Assembly: GCA_014529385.2 (NCBI GenBank)
Contig: CM043945.1
Coordinates: 98,376,612 to 98,434,611 of the forward strand
Source of the DNA: Adiantum capillus-veneris
Lineage: Eukaryota > Streptophyta > Polypodiopsida > Polypodiales > Pteridaceae
Direction of reading: 5' to 3'
Length of the DNA: 58,000 bases
Shown: positions 21,803 through 33,498 of the stretch, one piece after another
Layout: every line of letters begins with the position of its first letter
How positions within the stretch are numbered: the stretch's first letter is position 1
Translations under genes and position numbers: made by a program
Notes under the pieces: generated by a model
Database searches by the model: none
Told to the model about the DNA's origin: nothing
The model's input: the letters and a program-made list of their open reading frames with translations, nothing else

Positions 21803-22410
21803 CCGTATGGATATCCTTATTATCCATATCCGGGGTACGCGCCTAACCACCCAAAGGATTTCAAAGATGGCGGCACCACAATAAAAAATTTCACCTTTTC
21901 TGGAGTGAAAGATCAAAAGAAAGCTTTGCGGTTCTTCCAACAATTCGACAACATCTATGCTTTGGGGAATTATACGGAAGTCAAAGATTTATGGAATAGC
22001 GAGATTTCTTGAAGATAATGCTATGCAGTGGTCGAGTTCAATCGCGACACAACCACATGCTCCAAGGACATGGCAAGCTTTCAAGACAAATTTTGCACGC
22101 AGTTATATGACTTCAGTCCAGATCTTGTCAGAATGGGGCAACTGAAAATGCTTGTCACGGAGACCTTGGAAAGCTACTACCAAAGGTTTCTTGACGTCTA
22201 CCTTCCGATGTCTTTCTTCAAGATGGTTCCCTTGGAAGATCAATGCGATCAATACACCATTGGAATGCCATCACGTTTAAAGATTCTTGCTTATGGATCA
22301 TGCCGCGGTCGGCTACAAACTTATGAAAGGGAAGCTCGAGTTTACTACAGAAGCCACTACGGCAAACAAGTAGAACTCCCGGCAACAACGACTAAATCCC
22401 TGGGAATCTC
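21803..22410 (+). pseudogene. Retroelement gag (capsid) remnant
   Basis: A different gag, of Ty3/gypsy retrotrans_gag type. It begins with a Pro/Tyr-rich stretch ('YGYPYYPYPGYAPNHP'), then 'FTFSGVKDQKKALRFFQQFD' and, after shifts near 22010, 'WQAFKTNFARSY'/'FQDKFCTQLYDF', 'ETLESYYQRFLDVYLPM' and 'QYTIGMPSRLKILAYGS'. These match the order of the gag capsid domain (W..F...F...Y..L...). Stops and shifts are present. No start codon can be chosen because the left edge is a junction with the gypsy tail. Confidence 0.75.
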
Positions 22411-23060
22411 GTAAAAGTCAAGCTCAAAGGCCTCATGTGACATAGCGTCAACAAGAAACCCTGTTACAAGGAGGCCGATGCTTTAAATGTTTTCAAACTG
22501 GTCATACTTTCAATACATGTCCTCAAAGAGCCTCTACATCTTCAAAGCAACATCCCACTCTGACAATCGATAGATCCCCAGGACCATCTGCGGCTAAGAG
22601 AGCTAGACCTGCCATTGGCCTTGTACGTGATATTTATGGAATTAATCTTGAAATTGTGCGGAGCCTATGGCAAAGTCAACGACTTGAAAGCCCTGATCTT
22701 CTTTGACCCCTGAGCTACTGAGAACTTCATCCATCCCGAATTCCTCAAGAAGATGGATTTTGACTATGATTCACAAGGTGGCGAACTTGAGGCAGAGCTA
22801 GCCACAGGCCAAACTTAGAAGGTGGTACCACTTATTGGTGCTCTTCCAGTGGCCATCAAAGAATACCATGAAAAGCCGATTTCCACATCATGAAGTTGGA
22901 CAAATTGCGACGTTCTATTGGGCATGCCTTGGCATGACAAGAATGACGCGACACTCTAGATTCGGAACCGTACAATTACCTTGATGCTGAAGGACAAACC
23001 TTCCGTCCTCAAAGTTCGGATGTCCAAACAAAAAACCCAAATAAATTTTCTACTTGCTTT
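22411..23060 (+). pseudogene. Zinc knuckle and protease remnant
   Basis: Contains an intact CCHC knuckle C-F-K-C-F-Q-T-G-H-T-F-N-T-C-P (about 22485-22530) and a degenerate aspartic protease: 'ALIFFDP' followed by a TGA where glycine is expected, then 'ATENFIHPEFLKKMDF' (about 22685-22755) and 'DVLLGMPWHDKNDA' (about 22905-22950). No reverse transcriptase follows, so the element is deleted from protease to its 3' region. Confidence 0.75.
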
Positions 23061-23795
23061 GTATTCAGATACTTTTTGAACTTTGTTTGAGAAAGTACTA
23101 TTTGAAATTTATTTGAAATGGATGGTTATCTGCTTTAAACCTGTCTTGGTACCGATTTGAGAATTGTTTGACTCTGGTTTTTAATATTGGTTTCAATGAT
23201 TTGTGATGTACTCCTCGGTGAAGTCCTCAAGAATTGCTATTTGACCTCGGAACGATGCAGACCAGGTGTCTGGGGAGCGTTTTGTTGTATGCTAGAAAAC
23301 CTCTGAACGACGCATACAGGGTGTCTGGGGAGCGTTTAGTTCTATGCTTGAAACCTCCAAGCGACGCAGGCTGTGGCTTGGGGAGCATATCAATCCTCTG
23401 AGCTCATGACCCGACCTTTTTAGGTTATTTGCGAGGGGAGTGACGAGGTAGTTGCCTCATGCCACAGATCGTCCGTCTCGGAGGAGTGCTCAGCGGCACT
23501 ATTTGTTGTGTCTTGTAACATGCATATATGAGCATCCGTTGCATTGTGATGTGTCAACCACTAAATATTTCTTAATTGGGTGAGATTGCCTTGGATGTGT
23601 AATCTTAGTGAATCGAGACACCCGTTAGGGATCAGCACGGTCTGGGCATAATGGCTAATTTTGCTAGGCCGGAATATCAAGAGGTCCGACCGGGAATGAG
23701 AAAAGTGAATGTCAAATGGAATTGAGCTAACTTGAGTTGTTTTGCAAATATACTGTAATCATGGAGGATTACTCTTCTTTTAAGAAGGGGAGATA
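23061..23795 (+). other. 3' noncoding region with tandem repeat and PPT
   Basis: AT-rich, no gene. 23245-23393 holds about 2.7 tandem copies of a ~55-bp unit ('cctcngaacgacgca...gtgtctggggagcg'). A polypurine tract AAGAAGGGGAG lies near 23785, directly before an LTR-like region. Confidence 0.7.
23245..23393. repeat. ~55-bp tandem repeat, ~2.7 copies
   Basis: Units begin at about 23245, 23300 and 23354; the shared core is 'gtgtctggggagcgttt'. Confidence 0.8.
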
Positions 23796-24145
23796 TCACT
23801 AACTGCTGATGTGTAAAGCCATTAAAGACGCGACGACCCACAGTGCACACACATACACACATACACAATGAAATCGTTGCGTATCAAGCGGGAGTTGTAC
23901 GGATGCTCCGTGAATTGTGCTGGCATGCCACGTGGCACTCTATAGATTTTTGTTGCTGAATTGCTGACGTGGAAGGCGTACGGATTTCTTATTTTCTGGC
24001 GCCGGTAGCTTTTAACACCAAATGTGTTTCATGTACTGCTTTTAGATAGGCCTAGGCCCTTTAAATATGCGGCAAGGTCGGGCATGCTATCACTCATAAG
24101 AAGTTTTGGACAAATTCTCACAATAATTCCCACATTGTGACTTAC
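23796..24145 (+). mobile_element. Truncated LTR related to family G
   Basis: Follows a polypurine tract and starts ATATCACTAACTGCTGATGTG. It shares with the family-G LTRs the 'gctgacgtgg', 'tgtactgcttttagataggcctaggccctttaaatat' and 'gcaaggtc' landmarks around a TTTAAATA box. It lacks the polyadenylation half and ends near the palindrome at 24149. Confidence 0.65.
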
Positions 24146-24148
24146 CTT

Positions 24149-24271
24149 AACATCATGAGCTTGTGCTCGAGAGGCGCCGCATACCTAGCTAGGTACGATT
24201 GGGGGCAAGGCCTGCCGCCAATCGTACCTAGCTAGGTATGCGGCGCCTCTCGAGCACAAGCTCATGATGTT
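24149..24271. repeat. Near-perfect 123-bp palindrome
   Basis: Left arm 24149-24202 and right arm 24218-24271 are perfect reverse complements over 54 bases, and the 15-base centre is itself nearly self-complementary. Each arm contains the shorter palindrome TACCTAGCTAGGTA. It could extrude as a cruciform or fold as a long RNA hairpin. It has no coding content. Perfect arms suggest a recent origin or gene conversion between arms. Confidence 0.97.
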
Positions 24272-24930
24272 ATTCATTGTATGAAAAACATTGGAAAAGA
24301 CTCCGTTTTCCTACATGAGAAAATTTATAAATCTTCTTGTGACTCTTGGTGTCCTCTTGTTACAAGGGACCCCTTCACTGGAGTGTTGTGAGAGCCGCTC
24401 TAGCAAGTCGGTGAGAAGGTGGGCACATTGGGTGGGTGGTTCACTTTTGGGGGGAGAGGGGGCGCAAGGTGCAGTGGCAAAATTTCCTATGAAAAGCTAT
24501 TTTTTGAAAATTGGTGGAACTTGGAAGGGCGGACCAAAGCACTTTTTCAGGGAAAATTTTGATACATATGCATATACATGTATATTATACAATACTGAGT
24601 ATAATATGCTAATTTTCTTAGGAGAGCTAGAGGTTGGCGACCAAATTCCCAACGTTGCTATGTCATTTTCGTGAAAGTAGAGGGCCTGAGTCGTCTTTGC
24701 TTTGGGAGTAGACTTTTCCCCTGGTTGCATGGCATGATAGAGTTGTACATACACCCAGAGCTTGTTTTTGTGCGCTTTTCCATGTCCTTGACATTGGGCC
24801 GTTTTGTCTTCTTATTAGGGAAAACATTTGACGCTCATAACATGCTTGTTAAGAGTCTGGTGTTTGGATTAGAGAATGTTGAGCTTCTGGAACGAAGTAG
24901 TCTAATGCTTGAAGAAGTTTAAGTTTGCCT
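24272..24930. other. No recognisable gene
   Basis: Unassigned sequence between the palindrome and the inverted duplication. Plus-strand frames at 24291-24674 and 24671-24922 are open, but their products show no family motifs I recognise. No retroelement signals. Confidence 0.5.
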
Positions 24931-25156
24931 AGGTATGTCCCTCAAAACGTTTTTCTCATTCTTTTTTCAAGGAATCAAGAAAGATCCTTTTTTGAATTAA
25001 TGTCGAACAGAAAAGGCAGCGCGGTAGGTGGCGGGCATAAGAATTTTTTTTTGTCTTTATAGGTGTTCTCCTTCTCTCTCTATTGGTGGCTTTCTCTCGA
25101 TTGCTCTCGGTGCTACAGTTGCGCACACAACAGAGGGAGACGAGGAGTGCAGATGC

Positions 25157-25203
<47 letters not shown>

Positions 25204-25733
25204 AACCAAGACGAGAGGGCAGGGGCTGCTATCAACACGACTTCTCTCTCTCGCTCCTGTGTGTCTGTGTCTTTTGGAGGCAGGGCAGCAGATGTCCCTC
25301 TCTCCCTCTCTCTCTCTCTTATTAAGGTAGCGAAGGAAGCCTAGGTAGCGATGCAGTGAAGAGAGATGGAGATACACACAAGCCTGTGAAGTGGACGGGC
25401 AATGGCAAGGCGGCGATGTGAAGGAAAGAAGTAATCGAATGGTACATGCTGCAACAGAGAGAGAGAGAGGGGAGAGAAAACAGAGAGGCAATGTGTGATC
25501 GCGAGGATGGAGAGACAGTGCGAGATTGATGCTCTTTTAGCTTGCGAGAGTGAAGCTGAGCCTGATGAGGCCTGTGTTGTGGTAGCTGTGCGCCTGATAT
25601 GCGCAAAAGTCATGACGCAGGCAGTACGTGGGAACGAAGGAAAGGGAAACTTTTCCTTTTGGGCGTGGGAGGGTGTAGAATCTTGGGACTTAATTAATTA
25701 ATGATTGTAGAATAGACCCAATATAAGTGTGAT
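24931..25733. repeat. Left arm of 2.1-kb inverted duplication
   Basis: About 803 bases that recur reverse-complemented at 26212-27008 with high identity by eye. Outer ends pair 'tatgtccctcaaaacg' with 'cgttttgagggacata'; inner ends pair a stretch of over 50 bases around 'ttaattaattaatgattgtag'. Each arm carries a CT/GA array at the same place (25159-25200 and 26739-26784). Minus-strand frames here (for example 25341-25613, with 'AHIRRTATTTQASSGSASLS') correspond to plus-strand frames in the other arm; I recognise no family. Confidence 0.93.
25159..25200. repeat. (TC)n microsatellite, 42 bp
   Basis: Array within the left arm, the mirror of the GA array at 26739-26784. Confidence 0.95.
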
Positions 25734-25834
25734 AACAACAACAAAGACAAATAGCATCTTCAGGTAGAATCATTTGTTAATGATATCGAACACCAGCCAT
25801 TCATAAACACATAAAGGGTTGAAAGGAGGGGGGA

Positions 25835-25872
<38 letters not shown>

Positions 25873-26211
25873 GCGCATGCGCGCGCACACACACAGTGTA
25901 GAGAATAGGGCTACATTATTGCATGGATACAACCCCCTTGGATGTAAAATGTGCCTTCCCATGGGATGTAATTTTGGAGAAACAAGTGGGCATGAAGCAC
26001 AAAGAATATGACCAAAGCCAACCAAGGTGAAAAAGGGCATAAGCAATGTCTACAACTAAAAAAAGGAAAGAAAAAAGAAACCTCCTTAGAGAGTAAAAAG
26101 TACCCTACAAACCTCTATGTAGAGAAATACAACCCACTTGTATGGGCCACAATAGAGATCAAACAAACTTTGCTTAGGAGACATTGGGATAACAATAATA
26201 GTGCCCAATAC
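25734..26211. other. Spacer of inverted duplication, with 35-G tract
   Basis: 478-base unpaired loop between the arms. It includes an uninterrupted run of 35 G at 25837-25871 followed by a short CA run; the G-run could form quadruplexes and is prone to assembly error. The rest is A-rich and non-coding. Confidence 0.85.
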
Positions 26212-26732
26212 ATCACACTTATATTGGGTCTATTCTACAATCATTAATTAATTAAGTCCCAAGATTTTGCACCCTCCCATGCCCAAAAGGAAAAGTTCCC
26301 TTTCCTTCGTTCCCACATACTGCCTGCATCATGGCTTTTGCGCATATCAGGCGCACAGCTACCACAACACAGGCCTCATCAAGCTCAGCTTCACTCTCGT
26401 CAGCCAAAAGAGCATCAATCTCGCACTGTCTCTCCGTCCTCGTGATCACACATTGCCTCTCTGTTTTTTCTCTCTCCCCTCTCTCTCTCTCTGTGTTGCA
26501 GCATGTACCATTTGATTACTTCTTTCCTTCACATCGCCGCCTTGCCATTGCCCCGTCCACTTCACAGGCTTGTGTGTATCTCCATCTCTCTTCACTACCT
26601 AGGCTTCCTTCACTACCTTAATAAGAGAGAGGGAGGGAGAAAGGGACATCTGCTGCCCTGCCTCCAAAAGACACAGACACACAGGAGCGAGAGAGAGAAA
26701 TCGTACCGATAGCAGCCCCTGCCCTGTCGTCT

Positions 26733-26786
<54 letters not shown>

Positions 26787-27008
26787 GTATCTGCGCTCCT
26801 CGTCTCCCTCTGTTGCGTGCGTAACTGTAGCACCAAGAGCAATCGAGAGAAAGCCACCAATAGAGAGAGAAGGAGAACACCTGTAAAGACAAAAAAAAAT
26901 TTTATGCCCGCCACCTGCCGCTGCCTTTTTTGTTCCACATTAATTCAAAAAGGATCTTTCTTGATTCCTTGAAAAAGGAATGAGAAAAACGTTTTGAGGG
27001 ACATACTA
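26212..27008. repeat. Right arm of 2.1-kb inverted duplication
   Basis: Reverse-complement partner of 24931-25733, with the GA array at 26739-26784. Confidence 0.93.
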
Positions 27009-27558
27009 GAAGTTGGTTCATCAAATAGAGGTCTTTAAGGAGACAAAGGATAGAAACAGTAATTCACAATTCATGCCAATGCATTGTACATAATATACAT
27101 GTTATACAAATATTATGTATTAGCCCCCCCCCCCCCCCACAACACACACACACACATTCAAGTGTTACTTAATACATCCTAGAGCTTTGCTAGCTCCACA
27201 ACTCCATGCTTTGCCTATCTCTAACACTTTATCCAACTCTATACTTTGCCTATCTCTGAGACTTTATCCATGATTTGCCTATTCCTCACCTGACATCTTT
27301 TATGAATGCCCCTGACTTATCAGATGTTCTGAGCTCATCCTTCGATTTCGTCCCCCTCCTAGCTATCCTTGTGGTTTTGTTGGTGCCGCGAATTCTCCTA
27401 TATTTTCCACTTTGGGGCCCATGAGGATGGACTCCTCCTTAATTGTTTGTCAAGCTATAGTGGGGTCCTCCCCTTGGAATTCTTGCACATTACTATCCTT
27501 GACCTTGAATAAGATGCATGGAAACTTGAAGCACTTTCAATGTGCATGGAATGATGGG

Positions 27559-27636
<78 letters not shown>

Positions 27637-27741
27637 TTATATTTATATATTTACGTCTCCTCCGCAAGCCTCAAGCGTGCCCCCCGCCCTCTCTTTCCCC
27701 CCTCTAATTGTCGACTCTGCATCGTGTGGACTTTCTTATGT
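27009..27741. other. No gene; (TA)n array
   Basis: Non-coding. It has a 15-C run at 27124-27138 and a CT-then-TA microsatellite at 27561-27632. Short imperfect repeats ('actttgcctatctct') occur near 27200-27270. Confidence 0.6.
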
Positions 27742-27980
27742 GGGGTTCACTATAAGTAGAATCTATATATTAAGTACGTTCAAGGACTATTTATAAATCC
27801 CATTGGTTATGAAATTTTCACAAATAAAAGGGACCCTTTTCTAATTCAATGTGCAAATTTTTTTTCAAGATCTTTTTTTCAACACCCTTCTGTCTCAATG
27901 AAAATGTGAAAAAATATAGATTAAAATAATCCGTGCTTTTGAACCCACGTGATAGGCATTTTTGTATTGTAGTGACCCCC
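27742..27980. mobile_element. MITE-like element, copy 1 (~239 bp)
   Basis: Left end GGGGTTCACTATAAG and right end TTGTAGTGACCCCC form an imperfect terminal inverted repeat of GGGGGTCACTA type. The interior ('caaggactatttata', 'tatgaaattttcac', 'ataaaaggg', 'tttttcaacacccttctgt') matches 30908-31143 along its length. No coding capacity. No convincing target duplication, so the superfamily is open; CACTA-like ends are only suggestive. Confidence 0.7.
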
Positions 27981-30907
27981 TCTGAGGCTTCATAGTTCTT
28001 GCTCATGTCCATTGGCCTCCAATGCATCAACTAGTGTGCCGCGTGATGCACAAACTAGCTCTCACTCCAAGTATCCCTACTGCCTTGGCATACATTGATA
28101 GTATCACTCACTAAAGACGACTCCTATCTCAAGGTATGTCCTGCAAGGTCTTTGTTGTCACATCATTTCTTTCCTATCCTATCTTCCTATGTCCTGTACC
28201 AGTATCTTTGTTGTCATCTTTCCTACTTCCTATTGTCCTTACCATGTATATTTGAGTATCATCTCTCTTTTGCTCACACTATCTTGAAGGTTTGTACCTT
28301 GCCATGTCTTGAGAAACAATTGCCTCTCCTCCCCTTGCTGACACGAGGGCTAGAAAGGCTACGACTTGGCTTGGGATGATGGCTGCTTGAGCACTACACA
28401 TCTATAAAACTTATGTTTAAGGTGAAGCTCATTTTTGATTGATGGATTATGTGATCCTTCTCGACATTCCCAACAATATTGATTTGATTTGTTTCTACCA
28501 TCTCATACATAATGGGGCTCTTTTGCTATAACTGGTTTTATTCATTTTTACTATGCTGGTCTTTTTGCTTGATTTCTTTGAAAAAGAGCTTGATGGTGCT
28601 TCTGGATGTAGTCATGGCACCATGATGCTTTTGATATTTGATGCTTAGGATCATGTTACTGGTCTTTACTTAGTAGCCTGCAATATCCTCTTGAAGTTAT
28701 CTTCTAGGGGATGGATTTTCTCTAAGACTTTGCTAAAGAGAATCTTCCACGGGATGGTTGGCCTAAACACTTATTGCACTTAACCTTGAATGGGATTTGC
28801 AGCAAGGGTTTTCCTGGATTTGCATACATCAAAAGTTTGGTTTCTTTTACTAAACTATGCAAGTTTTGATGCTATATATATGCACTAAGTTGTGCTAATT
28901 TTGAAACTGACGCTTGGTACTTTCACTTATGATTAGAAAATATGAAGGTATATTAATGTATACCGCACTGATGACTTTTGCTAGTTTTGTCTCATAGGCT
29001 TCTCCATTAGAACCGACTTTGATTTTTATCTCTAACATGCTTTGCCTAGCTTGGGCTTACTTAATTGAGTTGTCTAACCTTCCTTGTTTCCCCCATCTAC
29101 TATGGGAACCCCCATTTTGAAGTCTTTGCTTAACATGAGCTACATTTTTTACATGGGGTTATCACTCTCAAGTTGGAAGTTTATAAGCTTTGTAGCTTTT
29201 GCACTACCTCACTTTGTATTGTTCGCCTACATATGTTCAGGTACCTATAAAACCATTGGATCCTTGTGGTTATAACATGCTAGTTTATATATGGTTTTTT
29301 GATGAGCAATACTTTATCTTTAGACCCTTTTTTTAATTCTTAAAGATGGTATGGCAAGAACCCTAGACTCTACTTATCTGTTTGACAATGAGTGCATTCT
29401 CTTTTTGGCTTTCTAGTCTTGATACATAATCATTGAGATTAGTTTTGCATCTAAATGCTTTGGATTGGGTCTTTTTGATCCACTCTTAGTTCTAATTATC
29501 ACAAATGGATGTCATTGAGCCATTGGTGTTTCTTCAAATGGATTTTTCTAATATTGTTCTAATTGTCCTAATGATTCGAATCTACAAAGTTGCCATAGGT
29601 TTTGTTGGTTGCTTTGCCTAACATATGATTTGTCTTCTGCTATAGCCTTCAAATGAATTCTCATTGCATATATACCACTATACATCAAGTAGGGCTACTG
29701 GATTAGGCCCTTAGAGGGATTAGTATTGGTAAATTTTGTTTTTGAAAAGGCTTACAAATTAGAAACTCTACATTTCATGTTTGGCACTTCTTGGATGGAT
29801 GGACAAATCTAGGTTTTTGGAGTTCTTTTGCTAAGTTGGATGGATTACTTCTTGTGTTGGTCTGGTTACTTGGATTCTACGGTAAGTGAAATTTACATTG
29901 AAGCCTCCTTTTGATTGCCTCTATACTACTCTAAGAATGTGGAATAATCATCTGGACTATTGATGCATGGATGAAGCTAGAAATAAAAAAGAGATCCATT
30001 CTAAAAACAAGGACTTACATTTAGAAGAAGATCTCTCTTATGGTAGTCACATCATATAAAAACTGTTTTAAAAAACATGAATTTTTCAATCTATTAAAAT
30101 ATTGAAGTAGGTTACCTAATGTTAACTTGAACCATTCCCATCTCAAAGGAGTGACTGCCTTTGGACACACAAAATGAAAAAACTTCTTTAAAAGAAACTT
30201 CTCTTACTTTAAGACTTCTTTGATTTTAGGAAAGTAGCTAATCTCATATGTTTCAATTATGACATGGGTCACAACAGATAGGTTCTTTGACACTTGTAAA
30301 TTGTATCCAAGACTAACAAATATGTTGTCTTGTTAACGTAAATGCACATGAGAATTCTTTCTTTGCTTAAAGAGGATTAGGTTGGTTGCTATTGACCTTT
30401 AAGATGAAGATTGGTTTCATCTATAGTTTCAATGTTTATCCTAATTTATAGTATAAATTGAATGATGCTTCATTCTAACCATACTGTACATAAATTATTT
30501 GAATGCAAAAGATTGAAAATATTTCCCGTTGTTTAAAATCAACTACCTTTTGAACACGATCATCATTTGTGTATGCTTTACAACAACACACACATACACA
30601 CACTCACATACACATTTGATATTGGTCTTCATTTAGTTTGTTTCAAAATGGATGGTGATTTTTAGGCATGTTAAACTATTTGAGGTTGTTTTAGCTTCTC
30701 ATAGAGAGGTCTAAGTACTCATATTTTGCGTCTCAATTCTCGATGGCATACATAGTCATAACGTTTGAGTCTCAATTCCTAATTGCATACATAACCATAG
30801 CTTTTCTTTGCAAGAGCCTATAATTCCTATAATTGATTTTGTAGATTTAGATTTGATATCCATGGTAATATTAGGCATGTAAAACACAAAATGTTATCTC
30901 TGATCTC
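27981..30907. other. AT-rich region without recognisable gene
   Basis: About 2.9 kb with no frame over ~95 codons and no family motif. T-rich on the plus strand, which could suit intron or intergenic DNA. Short CA-rich runs occur at 30585-30612. I see no structured repeat inside. Confidence 0.5.
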
Positions 30908-31143
30908 GGGGGGTCACTATATGTACAACCGATATGTCGCGTGCATTCAAGGACTATTTATAAAACCCCTTAACTATGAAATTTTCACCAATAAAAGGGG
31001 CTCTTTTCCTATTCAATCTGTATTTTTTTTTTCAAGTTCATTTTTTCAACACCCTTATGTATATGAAAATGTGAGACGATATAGAAAAAAATAATCCTTG
31101 TTGTGTTGAACTCAATTGATAGCCATTTTTTTTTACTATAGTG
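30908..31143. mobile_element. MITE-like element, copy 2 (~236 bp)
   Basis: Starts GGGGGGTCACTATATG and ends TTTACTATAGTG. Direct-orientation relative of 27742-27980. It abuts a 17-C run at 31152-31168. Confidence 0.7.
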
Positions 31144-31922
31144 CCACCACACCCCCCCCCCCCCCCCCTTTGCTTGTCTATGATAATACCTCAAAGATTA
31201 ACACATTTGTACCACAATCTCAGGTTTCCAAGTTTTATTTCTAAGGATATTGTTTTTGTTTTGACACAATCTAGTCCTGTTGTTTTGTTTTTTTCTTTGA
31301 ATGATATCAAGTATACTCTTTCCCCTTCAACTGAATCATTTCAATTGTAGCTCCTAATCTTTCTTTAGTGCTATCAGAGTAGAGGCGGGGAGGGAGCTTC
31401 TTGAGGGAGCTTTGTTCATAAAATGGACGGGCTAGAAAACTTATTGAAAAATCTATGATCTTTGTGTTGGTTTCTCCAATCTTATGCAAAAAGCTCCCTC
31501 CACCAAATGATGAACTATGCCTTATGTTGTTGTCCGTTACCTAACATCGTGCCACCACATGACTAGACAAGCAGATGGAGTGGCGATTGGTTGGCTGGAG
31601 GTTATATTTGCATTTTGAACCATGTGCTTGCATAGAAGATATAGTAAAGGTGAAGACAAGTGCATTAGTCCAACTTAAAATACAACTAAACTAAATATGA
31701 GGTTCATGGTGCTGGATAGAGCTTATCAGAATCTTGATTGTAGAGCTACGGGTTTGTGATTGTAAGCACAACTACAAACAAAGTAGAAATAAAGTGATTG
31801 CAAACTCCACTGAAAATTGCTACAATAACACGGAAATTTACTTCCAAAAGACTATAAGAAGCAATCGTTCATAGCGACTACAAAGATTATCAAAACACTA
31901 TGCTAGTAGAAATTTGACATGG
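31144..31922. other. No recognisable gene
   Basis: Contains the 17-C run (31152-31168) and AT-rich sequence. No motif-bearing frame. Confidence 0.5.
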
Positions 31923-32395
31923 CTATTTCAATTGAGTGCTGGAGGATCTAATTCTACAATTTGGATGTGGTTCAATCAATGATGCTTCATGTAATGCACA
32001 ATCCACCTCCTCAGCAAGCTTTCTATCTCGCTCTTGAATCTCTCTTAGCCGTTGTGCTTGTATTTCAAGAACTGTGCACAATTTGTTGGAGAGCTCCTCG
32101 TTGCTCTCATATAATGTCATCATTCAACCCATCTGGCTCCCTAGCAAATCCATTGCTCAACAGTCACCTCCGTACTGCACGAAAACGTCGTTCTCATTTG
32201 TATATTGGGCAAGTAGTTGCCAAAGAAACCAATGTCCATGTTCCATACCTCCTGGACGACAAACAAAAGTCAAAGATAGAAGAGAAACTTTACTTTGAAG
32301 CTTCCCTTTGGTTCATAATACCCCTCCAGCAAGAATGCATCTGCAAGAGGTTGCAGACGCTTGGTATCCCAGATAACTTGTCTTGCTTTTTCTAG
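31923..32395 (-). pseudogene. Possible decayed coding region, coiled coil
   Basis: Minus-strand frame 32123-31923 encodes a Glu/Leu/Arg-rich peptide ('EELSNKLCTVLEIQAQRLRE', then 'IQERDRKLAEEVDCALHEA') with heptad spacing suited to a coiled coil. Upstream, two other minus frames ('VIWDTKRLQPLADAFLLEGY' and 'MDIGFFGNYLPNIQMRTTF') look protein-like but are separated by shifts. I do not recognise the family. It could be a pseudogene or a spliced gene. Confidence 0.35.
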
Positions 32396-32986
32396 CTTCA
32401 CCAAATGGCACAGCGAAACTCAAGGGAGCAGAGATTCATGCTCTACCTGCAAGCAACAATATACGTCAAAGACCAATCCAAAGGACATTTATAGTAAGCT
32501 TAAACCAAAAAGCTATAATTTACGTTAAAATTTCCTAGATGCTTTGATAACATATCTTATCCAATTGTAATGTCTGTTGGGAAATTCTCCACCAACGTTT
32601 GCCCCTGCAATCATATAAGCCTTCATTTCTCTATCATCAATCTCCTCGTTGGAGTTGTATTTGTCATCCACAAACCCAAACGATGCTACTTCTTGCACCT
32701 TAGCTTATCCTTTTGCAGATTTTTTGGATTTTTGATTTATGACGACAAGTGGAGAAGGCACATTACTAGCTGCTACGCTCTTCAAAATAGTCATAGCAGT
32801 AGATGGAAATAGTTCTTCTTGTTCTTACCTTACGATCTTGGTGAGTTTAATCTACTATATTCGAATGTTATATTCAAACCTTTATGTCGATCTCTCTATC
32901 TCTCTCACCCCTCCCGGCCTACAACAATCGCTATCAACCTCTTTCTCTCTCCTCTCTCCTCTCTCTTGTCCTACAACCCTTTGTTG

Positions 32987-33019
<33 letters not shown>

Positions 33020-33447
33020 ACCCATGCATCATGTCTTACACCCTGATTATGGGACTAGATGGAGCTAAAGATATGATAGCACTTTCTCTCATGATTGTAT
33101 ATACCCCAGCATATAGGATTGCATTTTTTCCCTGGTTTATAGCTCCACCCCCCCCTACCCTTGTACCACCTCCCTTCTCTCCTAGTCATTACACATGATA
33201 GCTATCTTTTGCTTTGTACCTTTTATCCTTCACAGGATATCCAGAGGACACTTACCCCCATGTACTTTGATTTGTCTCATAGGCCGATTTCGGCCTCTTA
33301 TGGACGTAAAAAAAATCTTTCTTTCTTTCTTTGTTTCTCTCCCCATTATCTTACCTGTTTAAACACATATATTTATCAACCTCTTTCTCTTGGATTCACT
33401 CTCATCCTACAAACCTCTCTCGCTCTCACTCCTATCTCCCATCCTAC

Positions 33448-33498
<51 letters not shown>

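Noticed and set aside
28095-28379. A short hydrophobic plus-strand protein
   Set aside because: Isolated frame of chance length in T-rich DNA; no motif, no neighbouring exon signals.
27742-31143. LTR retrotransposon formed by the two ~238-bp repeats
   Set aside because: Ends are inverted (GTCACTA/TAGTG) rather than TG...CA, there is no primer site or polypurine tract, and no coding lies between.
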